Shown here in pieces: positions 33,141 through 43,475 of a stretch of 64,000 nucleotides of DNA (position 1 is its first letter; the number at the start of each line of letters is the position of its first letter). The DNA lies in the NCBI RefSeq assembly GCF_947487915.1, contig NZ_CANKYH010000005.1:124001-188000 (forward strand), read 5' to 3'. The position numbers were made by a program, and so were the translations under genes. This stretch comes from an uncultured Serinicoccus sp. GTDB taxonomy: Bacteria > Actinomycetota > Actinomycetes > Actinomycetales > Dermatophilaceae. The notes beneath the pieces were generated by a model. The model did no database searches and had not been told where the DNA came from. It saw only the letters and a program-made list of their open reading frames with translations.

Positions 33141-33228
33141 TCCCTCCGTCGGCGAGGGCCCGTCAGCCCGGCACCTGCTGCTCCTGCCACGCCACGAATT
33201 GCCGCCGTGTCCGCCGACGCCCTCATGA

Positions 33229-33432
33229 TCACGCCTTGAGCCCGAAGACCTGCTCGAGCTGCCGGTCGAAGAGCTGCGCGATGCGCAGGGCGAGCGGCAG
33301 ACTCGGGTCGAACCTGCCCGTCTCGATGGCGTTGACGGTCTGGCGGGAGACCCCCAGCTCGCGCGCCAGCTGGGCCTGGCTCCAGCCGTGCTCCCCCCGC
33401 AGCCGGCGCACCGTGTTGACGGTCTCAGCCAC
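33229..33432 (-). CDS. XRE-family helix-turn-helix regulator
   Basis: Compact Cro/CI-type regulator, 67 residues: RRLRGEHGWSQAQLARELGVSRQTVNAIETGRFDPSLPLALRIAQLF is a complete HTH, ending LEQVFGLKA. This resembles YozG-like regulators paired with small membrane proteins. GTG 33432 overlaps the end of the upstream membrane gene by 8 bp, so both are one operon. A perfect 26-bp palindrome covers that operon's start and is the likely operator for autoregulation (inference). Confidence 0.9.
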   Translation of the reverse strand: MAETVNTVRRLRGEHGWSQAQLARELGVSRQTVNAIETGRFDPSLPLALRIAQLFDRQLEQVFGLKA

Positions 33433-33826
33433 GCAACCGCCTGAGCTCGGCGGCATACCGGAGCCAGAACGCGGTGACCATCGTGACCACCAGCAGCAGC
33501 GCCCAGAGCATCGGCAACGCGCCGGGGGCGATGGTGAGCGCCAGCATGGCCAGGGCGGAGAGCAGCAGCGCGTCCCCGAACGCCGCGCTGCGCGCGCTCA
33601 CCGCCGCCTGGAACTCGACACTGTCGTGAGAGTCCTCCCCACGGTTCGCCCGACGCCGTCGGGCGGTGATGTTCACGGCCAGCCCCAACGGTGCGATCAC
33701 CAGGAGTGCACTGGACACCTCCCCGCCTATCCGGGCCGACCCCTCGCTCACCCCCAGGACGACCCCGAGGGCCACCCCGACGAGCATGCAGGTGATCGCG
33801 CAGGCCCACACCAGTCTGGCACTCAT
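33425..33826 (-). CDS. four-helix membrane protein paired with XRE regulator
   Basis: Hypothetical membrane protein, 133 residues, with two helix pairs: about 5-24 (VWACAITCMLVGVALGVVLG) and 37-53, then after a basic, polar loop (ITARRRRANRGEDSHDSVEF) 85-102 and 105-121. This organisation resembles small proteins of the DUF2178 type that sit next to XRE regulators. Its ATG lies inside the palindrome at 33824-33849. Function unknown; the pair could form a membrane-linked switch. Confidence 0.78.
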   Translation of the reverse strand: MSARLVWACAITCMLVGVALGVVLGVSEGSARIGGEVSSALLVIAPLGLAVNITARRRRANRGEDSHDSVEFQAAVSARSAAFGDALLLSALAMLALTIAPGALPMLWALLLVVTMVTAFWLRYAAELRRLRG

Positions 33827-33849
33827 GTGTCAAGCGTGCTTGACACATG
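33824..33849. promoter_or_regulatory. perfect 26-bp palindrome, operator of XRE/membrane operon
   Basis: Arms 33824-33835 and 33838-33849 pair perfectly over 12 bp around a GT centre (core TGTCAAGC-GT-GCTTGACA). The left end contains the ATG of the leftward membrane gene; csoR starts 47 bp to the right. The size and symmetry fit an XRE dimer, most simply the regulator encoded by the second gene of the same operon. Confidence 0.7.
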
Positions 33850-33869
33850 TCGCTCCTGTCAACGACTGG

Positions 33870-33890
33870 AATACCTCTAGGGGGTATGCT
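33870..33890 (+). promoter_or_regulatory. CsoR-type operator and -10 of csoR
   Basis: TACC-TCTAGGG-GGTA type dyad (TACCTC and GGGGTA arms, one mismatch) at 33872-33886, overlapping TATGCT (33885-33890) as -10, 6 nt before the csoR ATG. CsoR operators are G-tract dyads of this kind, so autoregulation with a leaderless message is likely. Confidence 0.6.
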
Positions 33891-33896
33891 GTTGGC

Positions 33897-34184
33897 ATGG
33901 CTGTGAATGGTTACGCGGGCTCCAAGGAGGACTACCTCAAGCGGCTGCGCCGCATCGAGGGACAGGTGCGCGGCATCGCCCGCATGGTGGAGGACGACAC
34001 CTACTGCATCGACGTCCTCACCCAGGTGAGCGCCGCCACCAAGGCGTTGCAGGCGGTGAGCCTGGGCCTGCTCGAGGACCACATCGGCCACTGCGTCGTC
34101 GACGCCGCCGCCGAGTCCGAGGAGGCCAAGGACGAGAAGGTCCGCGAGGCCTCTGCGGCCATCGCCCGGCTCGTCCGCAGCTGA
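33897..34184 (+). CDS. csoR: copper-sensing repressor CsoR
   Basis: All-helical tetrameric repressor released from DNA by Cu(I); 95 residues. The copper ligands Cys37, His62 and Cys66 are in the canonical x-C-H-C positions (TYCIDVLTQ, LEDHIGHCV), arguing for copper rather than formaldehyde (FrmR) or nickel (RcnR) sensing. The LKRLRRIEGQVRGIARMV helix is the DNA-binding face. It heads csoR-copZ-copA and overlaps its own operator. A second operator of the same class lies at 56188-56207. Confidence 0.93.
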   Translation: MAVNGYAGSKEDYLKRLRRIEGQVRGIARMVEDDTYCIDVLTQVSAATKALQAVSLGLLEDHIGHCVVDAAAESEEAKDEKVREASAAIARLVRS

Positions 34185-34248
34185 CCCAGCACCCACCCAG
34201 GCGCCGGCCCTAGCGTGCCGGCCGCACCGTATACCCGAGGAGAGCCCC

Positions 34249-34488
34249 ATGACCGACACCCCGCTGCAGAACCAGACCACCAAGGTCGTCGTCTCCGGCA
34301 TGACCTGCGAGCACTGCGTCGCCTCCGTCACCGAGGAGCTGCAGGAGATCGACAACGTCCTCGAGGTCCGCGTCGAGGACCTCGTCAAGGGCGGAGAGAC
34401 CGACGTCTTCGTCGTCTCCGACGGCCCGCTCGACCTCGGCGCCGCGCGGGAGGCGGTCGAGGAGGCCGGCTACACCGCTAGCGCCTGA
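34249..34488 (+). CDS. copZ: CopZ-like copper chaperone
   Basis: Cytosolic heavy-metal-associated domain protein, 79 residues, that carries Cu(I) to the export ATPase. The metal loop GMTCEHC (17-23) holds Cys20 and Cys23; the rest is a betaalphabeta-betaalphabeta ferredoxin-like fold (ASVTEELQEIDNV, AREAVEEAGY). An acidic stretch (EDLVKGGETDVFVVSD) is typical of actinobacterial CopZ. GAGGAGAG precedes the ATG. It lies between csoR and copA and is surely co-transcribed. Confidence 0.9.
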   Translation: MTDTPLQNQTTKVVVSGMTCEHCVASVTEELQEIDNVLEVRVEDLVKGGETDVFVVSDGPLDLGAAREAVEEAGYTASA

Positions 34489-34519
34489 CCCTGCCCCACC
34501 CCCGCTCCAGGAGGAGCCG

Positions 34520-36735
<2,216 letters not shown>

Positions 36736-36739
<4 letters not shown>

Positions 36740-38091
36740 CCCGACCCGGTCGTGGTGGGCACCCAGGCGGGCGGTGCGCCGTCGCCGACGTCCCACCGCT
36801 CGTCGATCGACCACGTCTGGCCGTCGGTCGTCAGCGTGGCCCAGGTGTCCCGCTCGTCGGGGTCGGCCGTGGGTCCCAGGCGCAGCCCGACCAGCGCGCC
36901 GGCCGTGGTCTCCTCGACGACCTCCACGCACGCGTACTCGCCGGTCGGCTCGTCCTCGCACCGGTCCAGGTACCCGCCGGCGGGCAGCTCCTCCTCCCAG
37001 AGCAACCAGGACGCCTCCCAGGCGTCGTAGGCGATCACCCCGTCCTCACCACCGCCGGGAGCCGGACCTTCGGGCCCGTCACCGGGGTCGTCGCCGACCC
37101 ACACCTCGTCGCCGAACGGCCCAGAGCCCTCACCGAACCCCTCCTCCAACCCGGCTCCCTCCGGACCCACCGGTGGCGGGGGCGGGGCCACCGTGCCGTC
37201 CTCCGGCTGCGGCTCGGACCCGGCGACGGGTGTGCCGGCACCCCCTGCCTCGGCGTCCGCGTCGCGGGTGTCGACGGTCACGAGGGGCTCCCCGGAGGCG
37301 TGCAGCTCACCCCAGTAGCGGTCGAACAGCGCCAGCCCGGTGTCGTCCGCCGCCGCCCCCTGGCGCTCGGCGACCCACTCGATCGAGGCCAGCACGTCCT
37401 CCAGCGCCGCGTCGTCGGGATCGGCATCGCGCAGCGTGAGCACGGCGGCGCCGTCCCCGGAGATCTGCAGCACCGGGTCACCGGCCAGGAACGACTCCGG
37501 CCCCAGCGAGCCGAAGCAGTAGATGACCGTCAGCCGGGTCCCGGGCTCCAGCCACGTCGGGTCGCCGTGCACACCGGTGGGCGCGGTCCATCCGTAGGCG
37601 CACTCGCCGAGACTGCCCGAACCCTGCCCGGACGTCGTGAAGACGTCGACGTCGAGCTCGTCGAAGCCGCGGCTGCTGGTCAGCTCCAGCGCCCGGTCGC
37701 CCACCACCTCGAGGTCGAACACCGCAGCCACTCCCAGGAACTCCGGGTTGGCCTCGTCAGCGGTCAGCTCACGCACCGTGCGGCCGCCACGGTAGGTGAT
37801 GCGCAGGTGGTCGGCGAGGAACGTCGTCCCCGCTCCGGCCAGGACCGTCGGGTCCCCCGGGCACCCCGGAGCGGTGCCCCCCGCGCAGCGCTCCTCGAGG
37901 GAGAACGGGTGCTCCCCACCGGCGAGGACCTCGGGGTCCGCCACGTCGGCGGCCGGCGCGGCGTCGCCTGAGTGGACGACGACAGCATTCTCGTCGGCCA
38001 CGTCCTCACTGCCCTGCCCGCAGGCACCGAGGACGAGCAGCAGCACGAGCGCGAGCGCTCCCCGGCGGCGCAACGACAGGTCTGGGCGCAC
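36736..38091 (-). CDS. large acidic lipoprotein of unknown function
   Basis: Predicted exported lipoprotein, 451 residues. The Arg-rich N-terminus, hydrophobic stretch and lipobox LVLGAC (lipidated Cys about 24) define a type II signal peptide. The body is acidic, with several cysteines (C69, C76, C163, C194 region) that may form disulfides. A Pro/Gly/Asp/Glu-rich linker (APPPPPVGPEGAG onward, about 305-355) separates the two parts. I recognise no family. It converges on copA with overlapping stops, so antisense interference at their ends is possible. A promoter with repeat boxes lies at 38127-38179. Confidence 0.8.
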
Positions 38092-38126
38092 GGTGCTCTC
38101 CTCCGCAACAAGGGCGTTGGGCGCAC

Positions 38127-38179
38127 ACGCTAGCGTCGTTCTTGACCCTCTGACAAGGATTTCTTGACGATTCCTTGAC
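38127..38179 (-). promoter_or_regulatory. lipoprotein promoter with phased GTCAAG repeats
   Basis: On the minus strand TTGTCA (38156-38151), an 18-bp spacer and TAGCGT (38132-38127) form a plausible promoter about 36 bp before the ATG. CTTGAC on the plus strand recurs at 38141, 38163 and 38174, spaced 22 and 11 bp, the period typical of OmpR/PhoP-type response-regulator boxes. The regulator is unknown. Confidence 0.45.
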
Positions 38180-38218
38180 CCGGTCGCGAGGGTCGGGAGG
38201 GGCCCGAGGAGCGCGACC

Positions 38219-38866
38219 TCAGATGGTGGCCGGCCCCTGGGGCGTCTCGAAGGAGACCTCGACCAGGCACGGGCAGTCGTCCTCCTCGAGGAAGCCGAAC
38301 TCGATCTCGCTCTCGAAGGACCCCTGGGGCGCGTCGCCCAGACCGAGCCACTCGCGCACCTCGGGGAAGTCCCCGCCGATGGTGAGGCCGGTCAGCCGGG
38401 TCGCTGACTCCGCCAGCCGCGAGGGGTGGTGGTGCGCGTCGGACTCCCAGCGCACGAAGAACGGGCGGTTGCCGTGGTCGATGACGTTCTTGACACCGAT
38501 CTGCCGCCACCGCAGCTGGACCCCCTCGGGGGTGTGCCGGTGCCCCTCGACCGAGGGGCGGCCCAGCCGTTCCTCGACGGGGGCGAGGTCGTCGACGGCG
38601 ACGACCCAGGCCATCCAGCCCCCGCCGGCGGCGGAGCGAGCCCGCACGGCCTGGCCGAACGGCGCCTTGTCGGAGGCCGGGTGGTCGAGCACCTCGACGA
38701 CCTCGACGTAGCGCTCGTCGGCGAGCGGGAGGATGACGTTGCGGGTCCCGAAGCGCGGGTGCACCCCGCCGTCGTGCGGAGTGACCTCGAGCTGCGCCGC
38801 CAGGCGCTGCGCCGTGGCCAGGAGCCCCTCCGGGCCGGCCGCATAACTCACGTGGTCGATACGCAT
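38219..38866 (-). CDS. VOC-superfamily (glyoxalase-like) protein
   Basis: Vicinal-oxygen-chelate fold protein of the Glyoxalase_3 type, 215 residues. RIDHVSYAAGPEGLL at the N-terminus, GTRNVILPLADERYVEVVEV and the central VVAVDDL segment mark the two half-domains. The expected metal ligands His5 and Glu near 56-58 are present, so a metal-dependent lyase, isomerase or dioxygenase is possible. ATG 38866 gives the typical start; an in-frame ATG at 38875 is equally possible, and neither has a clear ribosome site. It lies 35 bp after the methyltransferase gene on the same strand. Confidence 0.82.
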   Translation of the reverse strand: MRIDHVSYAAGPEGLLATAQRLAAQLEVTPHDGGVHPRFGTRNVILPLADERYVEVVEVLDHPASDKAPFGQAVRARSAAGGGWMAWVVAVDDLAPVEERLGRPSVEGHRHTPEGVQLRWRQIGVKNVIDHGNRPFFVRWESDAHHHPSRLAESATRLTGLTIGGDFPEVREWLGLGDAPQGSFESEIEFGFLEEDDCPCLVEVSFETPQGPATI

Positions 38867-38901
38867 GGCGCTCATCGTGACACACCCGTGTTTCGGGGAG
38901 G

Positions 38902-39702
38902 TCATCGACCTCCACCCCGTTGCCGGACCGCCTCGTAGACGATGATCGCGGCCGAGGTCGCGACGTTGAGGGAGTTGACCCGACCGGCCATCGGGATGCG
39001 CACGCGGCGCGCGGCCCGCTCGAGGACCCGCTCGGTGAGGCCGGTCTTCTCGGTGCCGACGGCGATCGCGACGGGCCCGCGGTAGTCCACGGAGGTGTGC
39101 AGCGCGTCGGTGTCCGGGGTGGCCGCGACCAGCGGTATGCCGTGCCCGTCCAGCCAGTCCAGGGTCGCCGTCGTGCCGTCCGCGGCGACGGGCACGGAGA
39201 AGACCGTGCCCTTGGAGGCCCGGACGGTGTTGGGGTTGCCCCAGTCGGTCACCGGGTCGGCCGCGACGACCGCATCCACCCCGGCGGCGTCGGCGGTGCG
39301 CAGCACGGCCCCCAGGTTGCCCGGCTTCTCCACCCCCTCGCAGACGAGCACCAGCGCGTCGCTCGGGAGGGCCAGGTCCTGCGGCCGGCGCTGCGTCGTG
39401 GGCACCACTGCGAGCACCCCGTCCGGCCCCTCCCGGTAGGCCGCCTTCTCGAAGGCCGCGCGCGAGGCCTCCACCGTCTCCACCGCCAGCCCCTCGGCCC
39501 GGGCCAGCACGTCGTCGAGCACGCCGCCGGCCATGAGCTCGGGGCAGACCAGCACCAGCTCGGGGACGACCCCGGCCTCCAGGGCCAGGCTGAGCTCCTC
39601 GTGGCCCTCCACGACCGTGCGCCGCTGCGCCTCGCGGGTCCGGCGCCGCCGCAGGCCCACCACCGCCTTGATCCGCGGGTTCGCGGGCGAGGTGATGAGC
39701 AC
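38902..39702 (-). CDS. SpoU/TrmH-family RNA 2'-O-methyltransferase
   Basis: SPOUT-fold RNA ribose methyltransferase using SAM, 266 residues. An N-terminal substrate-binding domain (SPANPRIKAVVGLRRRRTR...VVEG) precedes the trefoil-knot motifs: motif 1 GVEKPGNLGAVLRTADAAG, motif 2 GTEKTGLTE and motif 3 IPMAGRVNSLNVATSAAI. This is the organisation of the 23S rRNA enzymes (RlmB/TsnR-like). Target position unknown. GTG 39702 follows the HAD stop by 2 bp, so the two are coupled. Confidence 0.9.
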   Translation of the reverse strand: MLITSPANPRIKAVVGLRRRRTREAQRRTVVEGHEELSLALEAGVVPELVLVCPELMAGGVLDDVLARAEGLAVETVEASRAAFEKAAYREGPDGVLAVVPTTQRRPQDLALPSDALVLVCEGVEKPGNLGAVLRTADAAGVDAVVAADPVTDWGNPNTVRASKGTVFSVPVAADGTTATLDWLDGHGIPLVAATPDTDALHTSVDYRGPVAIAVGTEKTGLTERVLERAARRVRIPMAGRVNSLNVATSAAIIVYEAVRQRGGGR

Positions 39703-39704
39703 GC

Positions 39705-40556
39705 TCAGACCAGCTCGGCGAGGACCTCGTCGAGGGCGTCCGCCAGACCGTCCTCCTCGACCGCCCCGGTGGTGCGGTCCGCGACCCGGAGCACCTCCTC
39801 GGGGGCCTGACCCATGGCATACCCGACAGCGGCCCAGTGCAGCATCTCCAGGTCGTTGCGCTGGTCGCCGACCGCGACCGTGCGGTGCGGCTGCACGCCG
39901 AGCCGGCGCCGCACGAGCTCCAGCGCGGACGCCTTGGACACGCCCTCGGGCGCGAGGTCGAGCCAGGCGCTGTAGCCGACGGCGTAGGACACCCCGTGCA
40001 GGCCGATGCGCTCCACGAGCGCGGTGAAGTCGGCCGAGCTGAGGGTGGGTTCGCGGAAGGTCACCCGGGTCGCGGGCCGGGCGCTCAGCTCCTCGACGGG
40101 CACCACCCGCTCCTCGCCCCACAGCTCCCCGGGCGGGAAGGGCGTGCTCACCTTGAAGCCGACCCCGATCTCCTCCACCGCGACCAGCGCGGAGGGCAGG
40201 TGGGTGTGCACGAGGGCGATGGCCGGGGCCGGGTCGAAGGTCACCATGTCGACGAGCTCGTAGCCCTCGGCCGCCTGCGGCGCCGCGCTGATCGTCACCG
40301 CCCCGTTGGAGCAGACGGCGGGGCGGCCGGCCGTGCTCAGCCCGAGCTGGTCCATGACCGGCAGGGTCGAGAGCACCGAGCGTCCGGTGGCGATCATCAC
40401 GGTGACGTGCGGCAGGGCCGCCAGCGCCTGGACCGTCTCGCGCACCCGCGGCGCGAGGTAGCCGTCGTGGTGGACGATGGTGCCGTCGACGTCCAGCGCC
40501 ACGAGGAGCGGGGACGCGGTGGCGGAGGCGGGGTCGAACTGGTCGGGGTCGCTCAC
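39705..40556 (-). CDS. Cof-type HAD phosphatase
   Basis: HAD-superfamily phosphatase of subfamily IIB (Cof type), 283 residues. Motif I ALDVDGTIV with nucleophile Asp22, motif II IATGRS, the lysine in EGVSKASAL and motif IV VGDQRNDLEM are all present, with a large cap between motifs II and III. Such enzymes dephosphorylate sugar or nucleotide phosphates or FMN; the substrate is not predictable. GTG 40556 is the start. It heads the HAD-methyltransferase-VOC run. Confidence 0.9.
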   Translation of the reverse strand: MSDPDQFDPASATASPLLVALDVDGTIVHHDGYLAPRVRETVQALAALPHVTVMIATGRSVLSTLPVMDQLGLSTAGRPAVCSNGAVTISAAPQAAEGYELVDMVTFDPAPAIALVHTHLPSALVAVEEIGVGFKVSTPFPPGELWGEERVVPVEELSARPATRVTFREPTLSSADFTALVERIGLHGVSYAVGYSAWLDLAPEGVSKASALELVRRRLGVQPHRTVAVGDQRNDLEMLHWAAVGYAMGQAPEEVLRVADRTTGAVEEDGLADALDEVLAELV

Positions 40557-40603
40557 CCCGCCAGCCTATCCACCCGCCTCCGCCCGCCCCCGGCGGAGCC
40601 TCC

Positions 40604-41785
40604 TCAGTCCTTCGACAGCGACATGGCCCGGCGCCAGGACAGGCTGCCGGAGGTATGCAGCAGCGCCCGCTCGTAGAGCCGCGAACCCAGGGTGATGGTC
40701 AGGGCGCAGAAGGCGAGGGCGAGCGCCAGCGCCAGCACCGGCTCCCAGATCGCGGTGTCCCCCTCGATGATCCGCACCGGCATGACGAAGGTGGAGGCCA
40801 CGGGGACGAAGGAGAAGACCTGCTGCCAGGCCCCCTCGAGGTAGAGCCCGATGACGAAGAGCACCACGAGCACCATCGTCAGCGGCATCGTCGTCTGCTG
40901 CAGGTCCTCGGTCCGCGAGGCGAGGGCACCGGCGGCCGCCCAGACGCAGGCCAGGGCGAGGAAGCCCACGAGGAAGAACGGCAGGTACCACAGGATCGCC
41001 TGGGTGAGGCCGGGCAGGGCCACGTCCAGGTCGACGACGGTGAGGCCGACCAGGCTGACCGCCGCGATGAGGGCGAGCTGACCGAAGGCCAGCACGGTGT
41101 TGCCCAGCACCTTGCCCATGAGCAGCTGGCGGGTGGGGATCTTGGCGGCGAGGATCTCGATGATCCGCGACTGCTTCTCCTCGACCACGCTGTTGGCGAT
41201 CTGCATCCCGAACATCAGGGCGGCGAAGTAGAAGAGCATCGCGAAGGCGAAGCCCAGCACGAAGGCCAGCGGCCCGGTCATCGCGCCGCCGTCGGCCGCC
41301 AGGTCGACCTGCGCGAGGTCGCTCCCGGCCGTCAGGTCGGCGACGGTCGTCCCCGCCGCCTCGGCGTTGGCCGCCATGGCGGAGGCGCTGACCGCCTCGC
41401 TCAGCGCTCCGTCGAGGCCGGTGGGGGCCCCGCCGTCGTGCAGGAGCTCCCAGGCGCCCGGCCCGCCGACCAGGGCGGCGTCCACGTCACCGTCCAGGAC
41501 GGCAGTCTCGGCCGCCGCCCGGTCGGTCACGTCGACCGCCGTGATCGCGGACTCCTCGTCCGCGGCCTGCAGCGACTCCTGCGCCTGGTCGACGACACCG
41601 GTGGCCGACTCGTCGGTCACCGCGACGTCGTAGGACGGCGCACCCCCGCCGATGAGGGCGGGGAGGAACATGGCCCCGAGCAGCAGCACGAGGGTCAGCG
41701 CCGTGCCGACGAGGAAGTTCTTGTCGGTCAGCTTGACCTGGATCTCGCGCGCGGCGACCAGGGTCCAGGGGGCAAGGGTGCTCAT
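40604..41785 (-). CDS. ABC-2 type transporter permease, NatB-like
   Basis: Membrane subunit of an ABC-2 exporter, 393 residues. One helix near the N-terminus (NFLVGTALTLVLLLGAMFLP, about 23-42), an external domain of about 130 residues, then five to six helices from GPLAFVLGFAFAMLFYFAALM with the EEKQSRIIEILAAKIPTRQLLMGK coupling region conserved in NatB-type permeases. Its ATG overlaps the stop of the ATPase gene (ATGA). Na+ or antibiotic efflux are the usual roles; none is proved here. The upstream two-component genes probably regulate it. Confidence 0.88.
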   Translation of the reverse strand: MSTLAPWTLVAAREIQVKLTDKNFLVGTALTLVLLLGAMFLPALIGGGAPSYDVAVTDESATGVVDQAQESLQAADEESAITAVDVTDRAAAETAVLDGDVDAALVGGPGAWELLHDGGAPTGLDGALSEAVSASAMAANAEAAGTTVADLTAGSDLAQVDLAADGGAMTGPLAFVLGFAFAMLFYFAALMFGMQIANSVVEEKQSRIIEILAAKIPTRQLLMGKVLGNTVLAFGQLALIAAVSLVGLTVVDLDVALPGLTQAILWYLPFFLVGFLALACVWAAAGALASRTEDLQQTTMPLTMVLVVLFVIGLYLEGAWQQVFSFVPVASTFVMPVRIIEGDTAIWEPVLALALALAFCALTITLGSRLYERALLHTSGSLSWRRAMSLSKD

Positions 41786-42663
41786 GCGGCCACCTCTCGG
41801 TAGATCTCGGACAAGGTCGGCCGGATGCGGGAGAACTCCCGCACCCCGCCGCGGGCGACGGCGTCGACGAGCAACCGCTGCGCCGACTCCTCGTCCTCGG
41901 GCTGGACCAGCGCGCTCGGTCCGTCCAGGTCGATGACCTGCACGCCCGCCGCCCCGCGCACCCAGCCGGTGTCACCGGTGGTGACCAGCCGGTAGCGCAG
42001 CGGGGCGCTGGCCCGCAGGTCCTCGGAGGTCCCCTGCGCGACGACCCGGCCCGCGTGCAGGACCACGATGGAGTCGCAGAGCCGGTCGACGAGGTCCAGC
42101 TGGTGGGAGGAGAAGAGGACCGGGGTGCCGTTCGCGGTGTGCTCGCGCAGCAGCGCGCTCATCTGGTCCACGGCCGCGGGGTCGAGGCCGCTGAACGGCT
42201 CGTCGAGCACGAGCATCTTGGGGTCGCCGAGCACCGAGGCGATGATCTGGGCCCGCTGCTGGTTGCCCAGCGAGAGGGTCTCGACCTTGCTGGTGAGCCG
42301 TTCCCCGAGCCCGAAGCGGGTGAGCAGCTCCTCGGAGCGCTCCCGCGCGCTGGCCTGCGGCATACCGTGCAGCTGCCCGAGGTAGGTGAGCTGGGCCAGG
42401 ACCGGTTGCTTGGGGTAGAGCCCGCGCTCCTCGGGCATGTAGCCGAAGCGCACCCGGTCGGCCCGGGTGACCGGCTCGCCGTCCCACCGGACCTCGCCGG
42501 CGGTCGGTGCCAGGACGCCCATGATCATCCGCATGGTCGTGGTCTTGCCGGCGCCGTTGCCGCCGACGAAGCCCACCATCCGCCCGTCCGGGACGGTGAA
42601 GCTCACCTCGTCGACGGCGCGGTGCTCGCCGTAGCTCCGGCTCAGTCCGTGCAGCTCGAGCAC
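41782..42663 (-). CDS. ABC transporter ATPase, NatA/DrrA-like
   Basis: Cytoplasmic ATPase of the ABC-2 exporter, 293 residues. Walker A GGNGAGKTT, Q-loop YMPEERGLYP, signature SLGNQQRAQI (a non-canonical LSGGQ, as in NatA relatives), Walker B MLVLDEPFSGLDP and H-loop SSHQLD appear in order, with a C-terminal regulatory extension of about 80 residues typical of NatA/DrrA. It is the first gene of the exporter operon; a GTCCCGC-N6-GCGGGAC hairpin-forming dyad (42681-42700) lies in its upstream region. Confidence 0.92.
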   Translation of the reverse strand: MLELHGLSRSYGEHRAVDEVSFTVPDGRMVGFVGGNGAGKTTTMRMIMGVLAPTAGEVRWDGEPVTRADRVRFGYMPEERGLYPKQPVLAQLTYLGQLHGMPQASARERSEELLTRFGLGERLTSKVETLSLGNQQRAQIIASVLGDPKMLVLDEPFSGLDPAAVDQMSALLREHTANGTPVLFSSHQLDLVDRLCDSIVVLHAGRVVAQGTSEDLRASAPLRYRLVTTGDTGWVRGAAGVQVIDLDGPSALVQPEDEESAQRLLVDAVARGGVREFSRIRPTLSEIYREVAA

Positions 42664-42776
42664 GTGTGTCCCCTCTCGTCGTCCCGCGACCCGGCGGGAC
42701 GCGGCTGGTATGCCGTCACGCTAGTGGGGGCGAGGGTGGCGGGACATCGGTCGCGCCGCCGATCCTGGGCTCCCCC

Positions 42777-43475
42777 TCAGGACGGAGAGGAGGACGTGCC
42801 CGGTCGGACCAGGCCTGCCTCGTAGGCGGCGATGACGGCCTGCACCCGGTCCCGGACGAGCAGCTTGGCCAGGACGTTCGAGACGTGGGTCTTCACGGTG
42901 GCCTCGCTGACGAAGGCCTCGGCCGCGATCTCGGCGTTGGACAGCCCCCGTGCCATCATCCGCAGCACCTCGCGCTCACGCCCGGTGAGCTGCGGCAGCG
43001 CGGTCTCCGGGTCGCCCGCCGGCCCCGCGGCGGCGCCGGCCGGGCCGCCGGCCATCCGGTCGATGACCCGCATCGTGACCTCCGGGGCGAGCAGCGCGTG
43101 GCCCTCGGCGGCGGCCCGGACGGCGTCGACGAGGTCGTCCGCCTCGGCGTTCTTGAGCAGGAAGCCGCTCGCGCCGGCCTCGAGGGCGTCGAAGAGGTAG
43201 TCGTCGCGGTCGAAGGTGGTGAGGATGACGACCTTGGCGTGCGGGTGCTCGGTGACGATGCGCCGCGTGGCCTCGATGCCGTCGAGCACCGGCATCTGGA
43301 CATCCATGAGGACGACGTCCGGGCGGTGCGCGGCGACCGCGGCCAGTGCCTCCTGCCCGTCCGACGCCTGGCCGACCACCTCCACGTCCGGCTCGGTCGA
43401 CAGGATCATCGAGAAACCCTGCAGGAGCAGCGGCTGGTCGTCGACGAGCAGCACCCGCAGCGGGGACGTGGTCAC
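42777..43475 (-). CDS. LuxR/NarL-type response regulator
   Basis: Two-component response regulator, 232 residues. The receiver domain has LLVDDQ, phospho-acceptor Asp in VLMDVQMP, the Thr in ILTTFD and Lys in FLLKNA. The C-terminal LuxR HTH is LTGREREVLRMMARGLSNAEIA...ATVKTHVSNVLAKL. GTG 43475 overlaps the kinase stop (GTGA). The ABC-2 exporter genes start 113 bp downstream on the same strand and are its probable targets. Confidence 0.94.
   Translation of the reverse strand: MTTSPLRVLLVDDQPLLLQGFSMILSTEPDVEVVGQASDGQEALAAVAAHRPDVVLMDVQMPVLDGIEATRRIVTEHPHAKVVILTTFDRDDYLFDALEAGASGFLLKNAEADDLVDAVRAAAEGHALLAPEVTMRVIDRMAGGPAGAAAGPAGDPETALPQLTGREREVLRMMARGLSNAEIAAEAFVSEATVKTHVSNVLAKLLVRDRVQAVIAAYEAGLVRPGTSSSPS

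Noticed and set aside
34228..34240. Second CsoR operator before copZ (GTATACCC)
   Set aside because: Only a half site; no matching right arm, and copZ appears to be driven from the csoR promoter.
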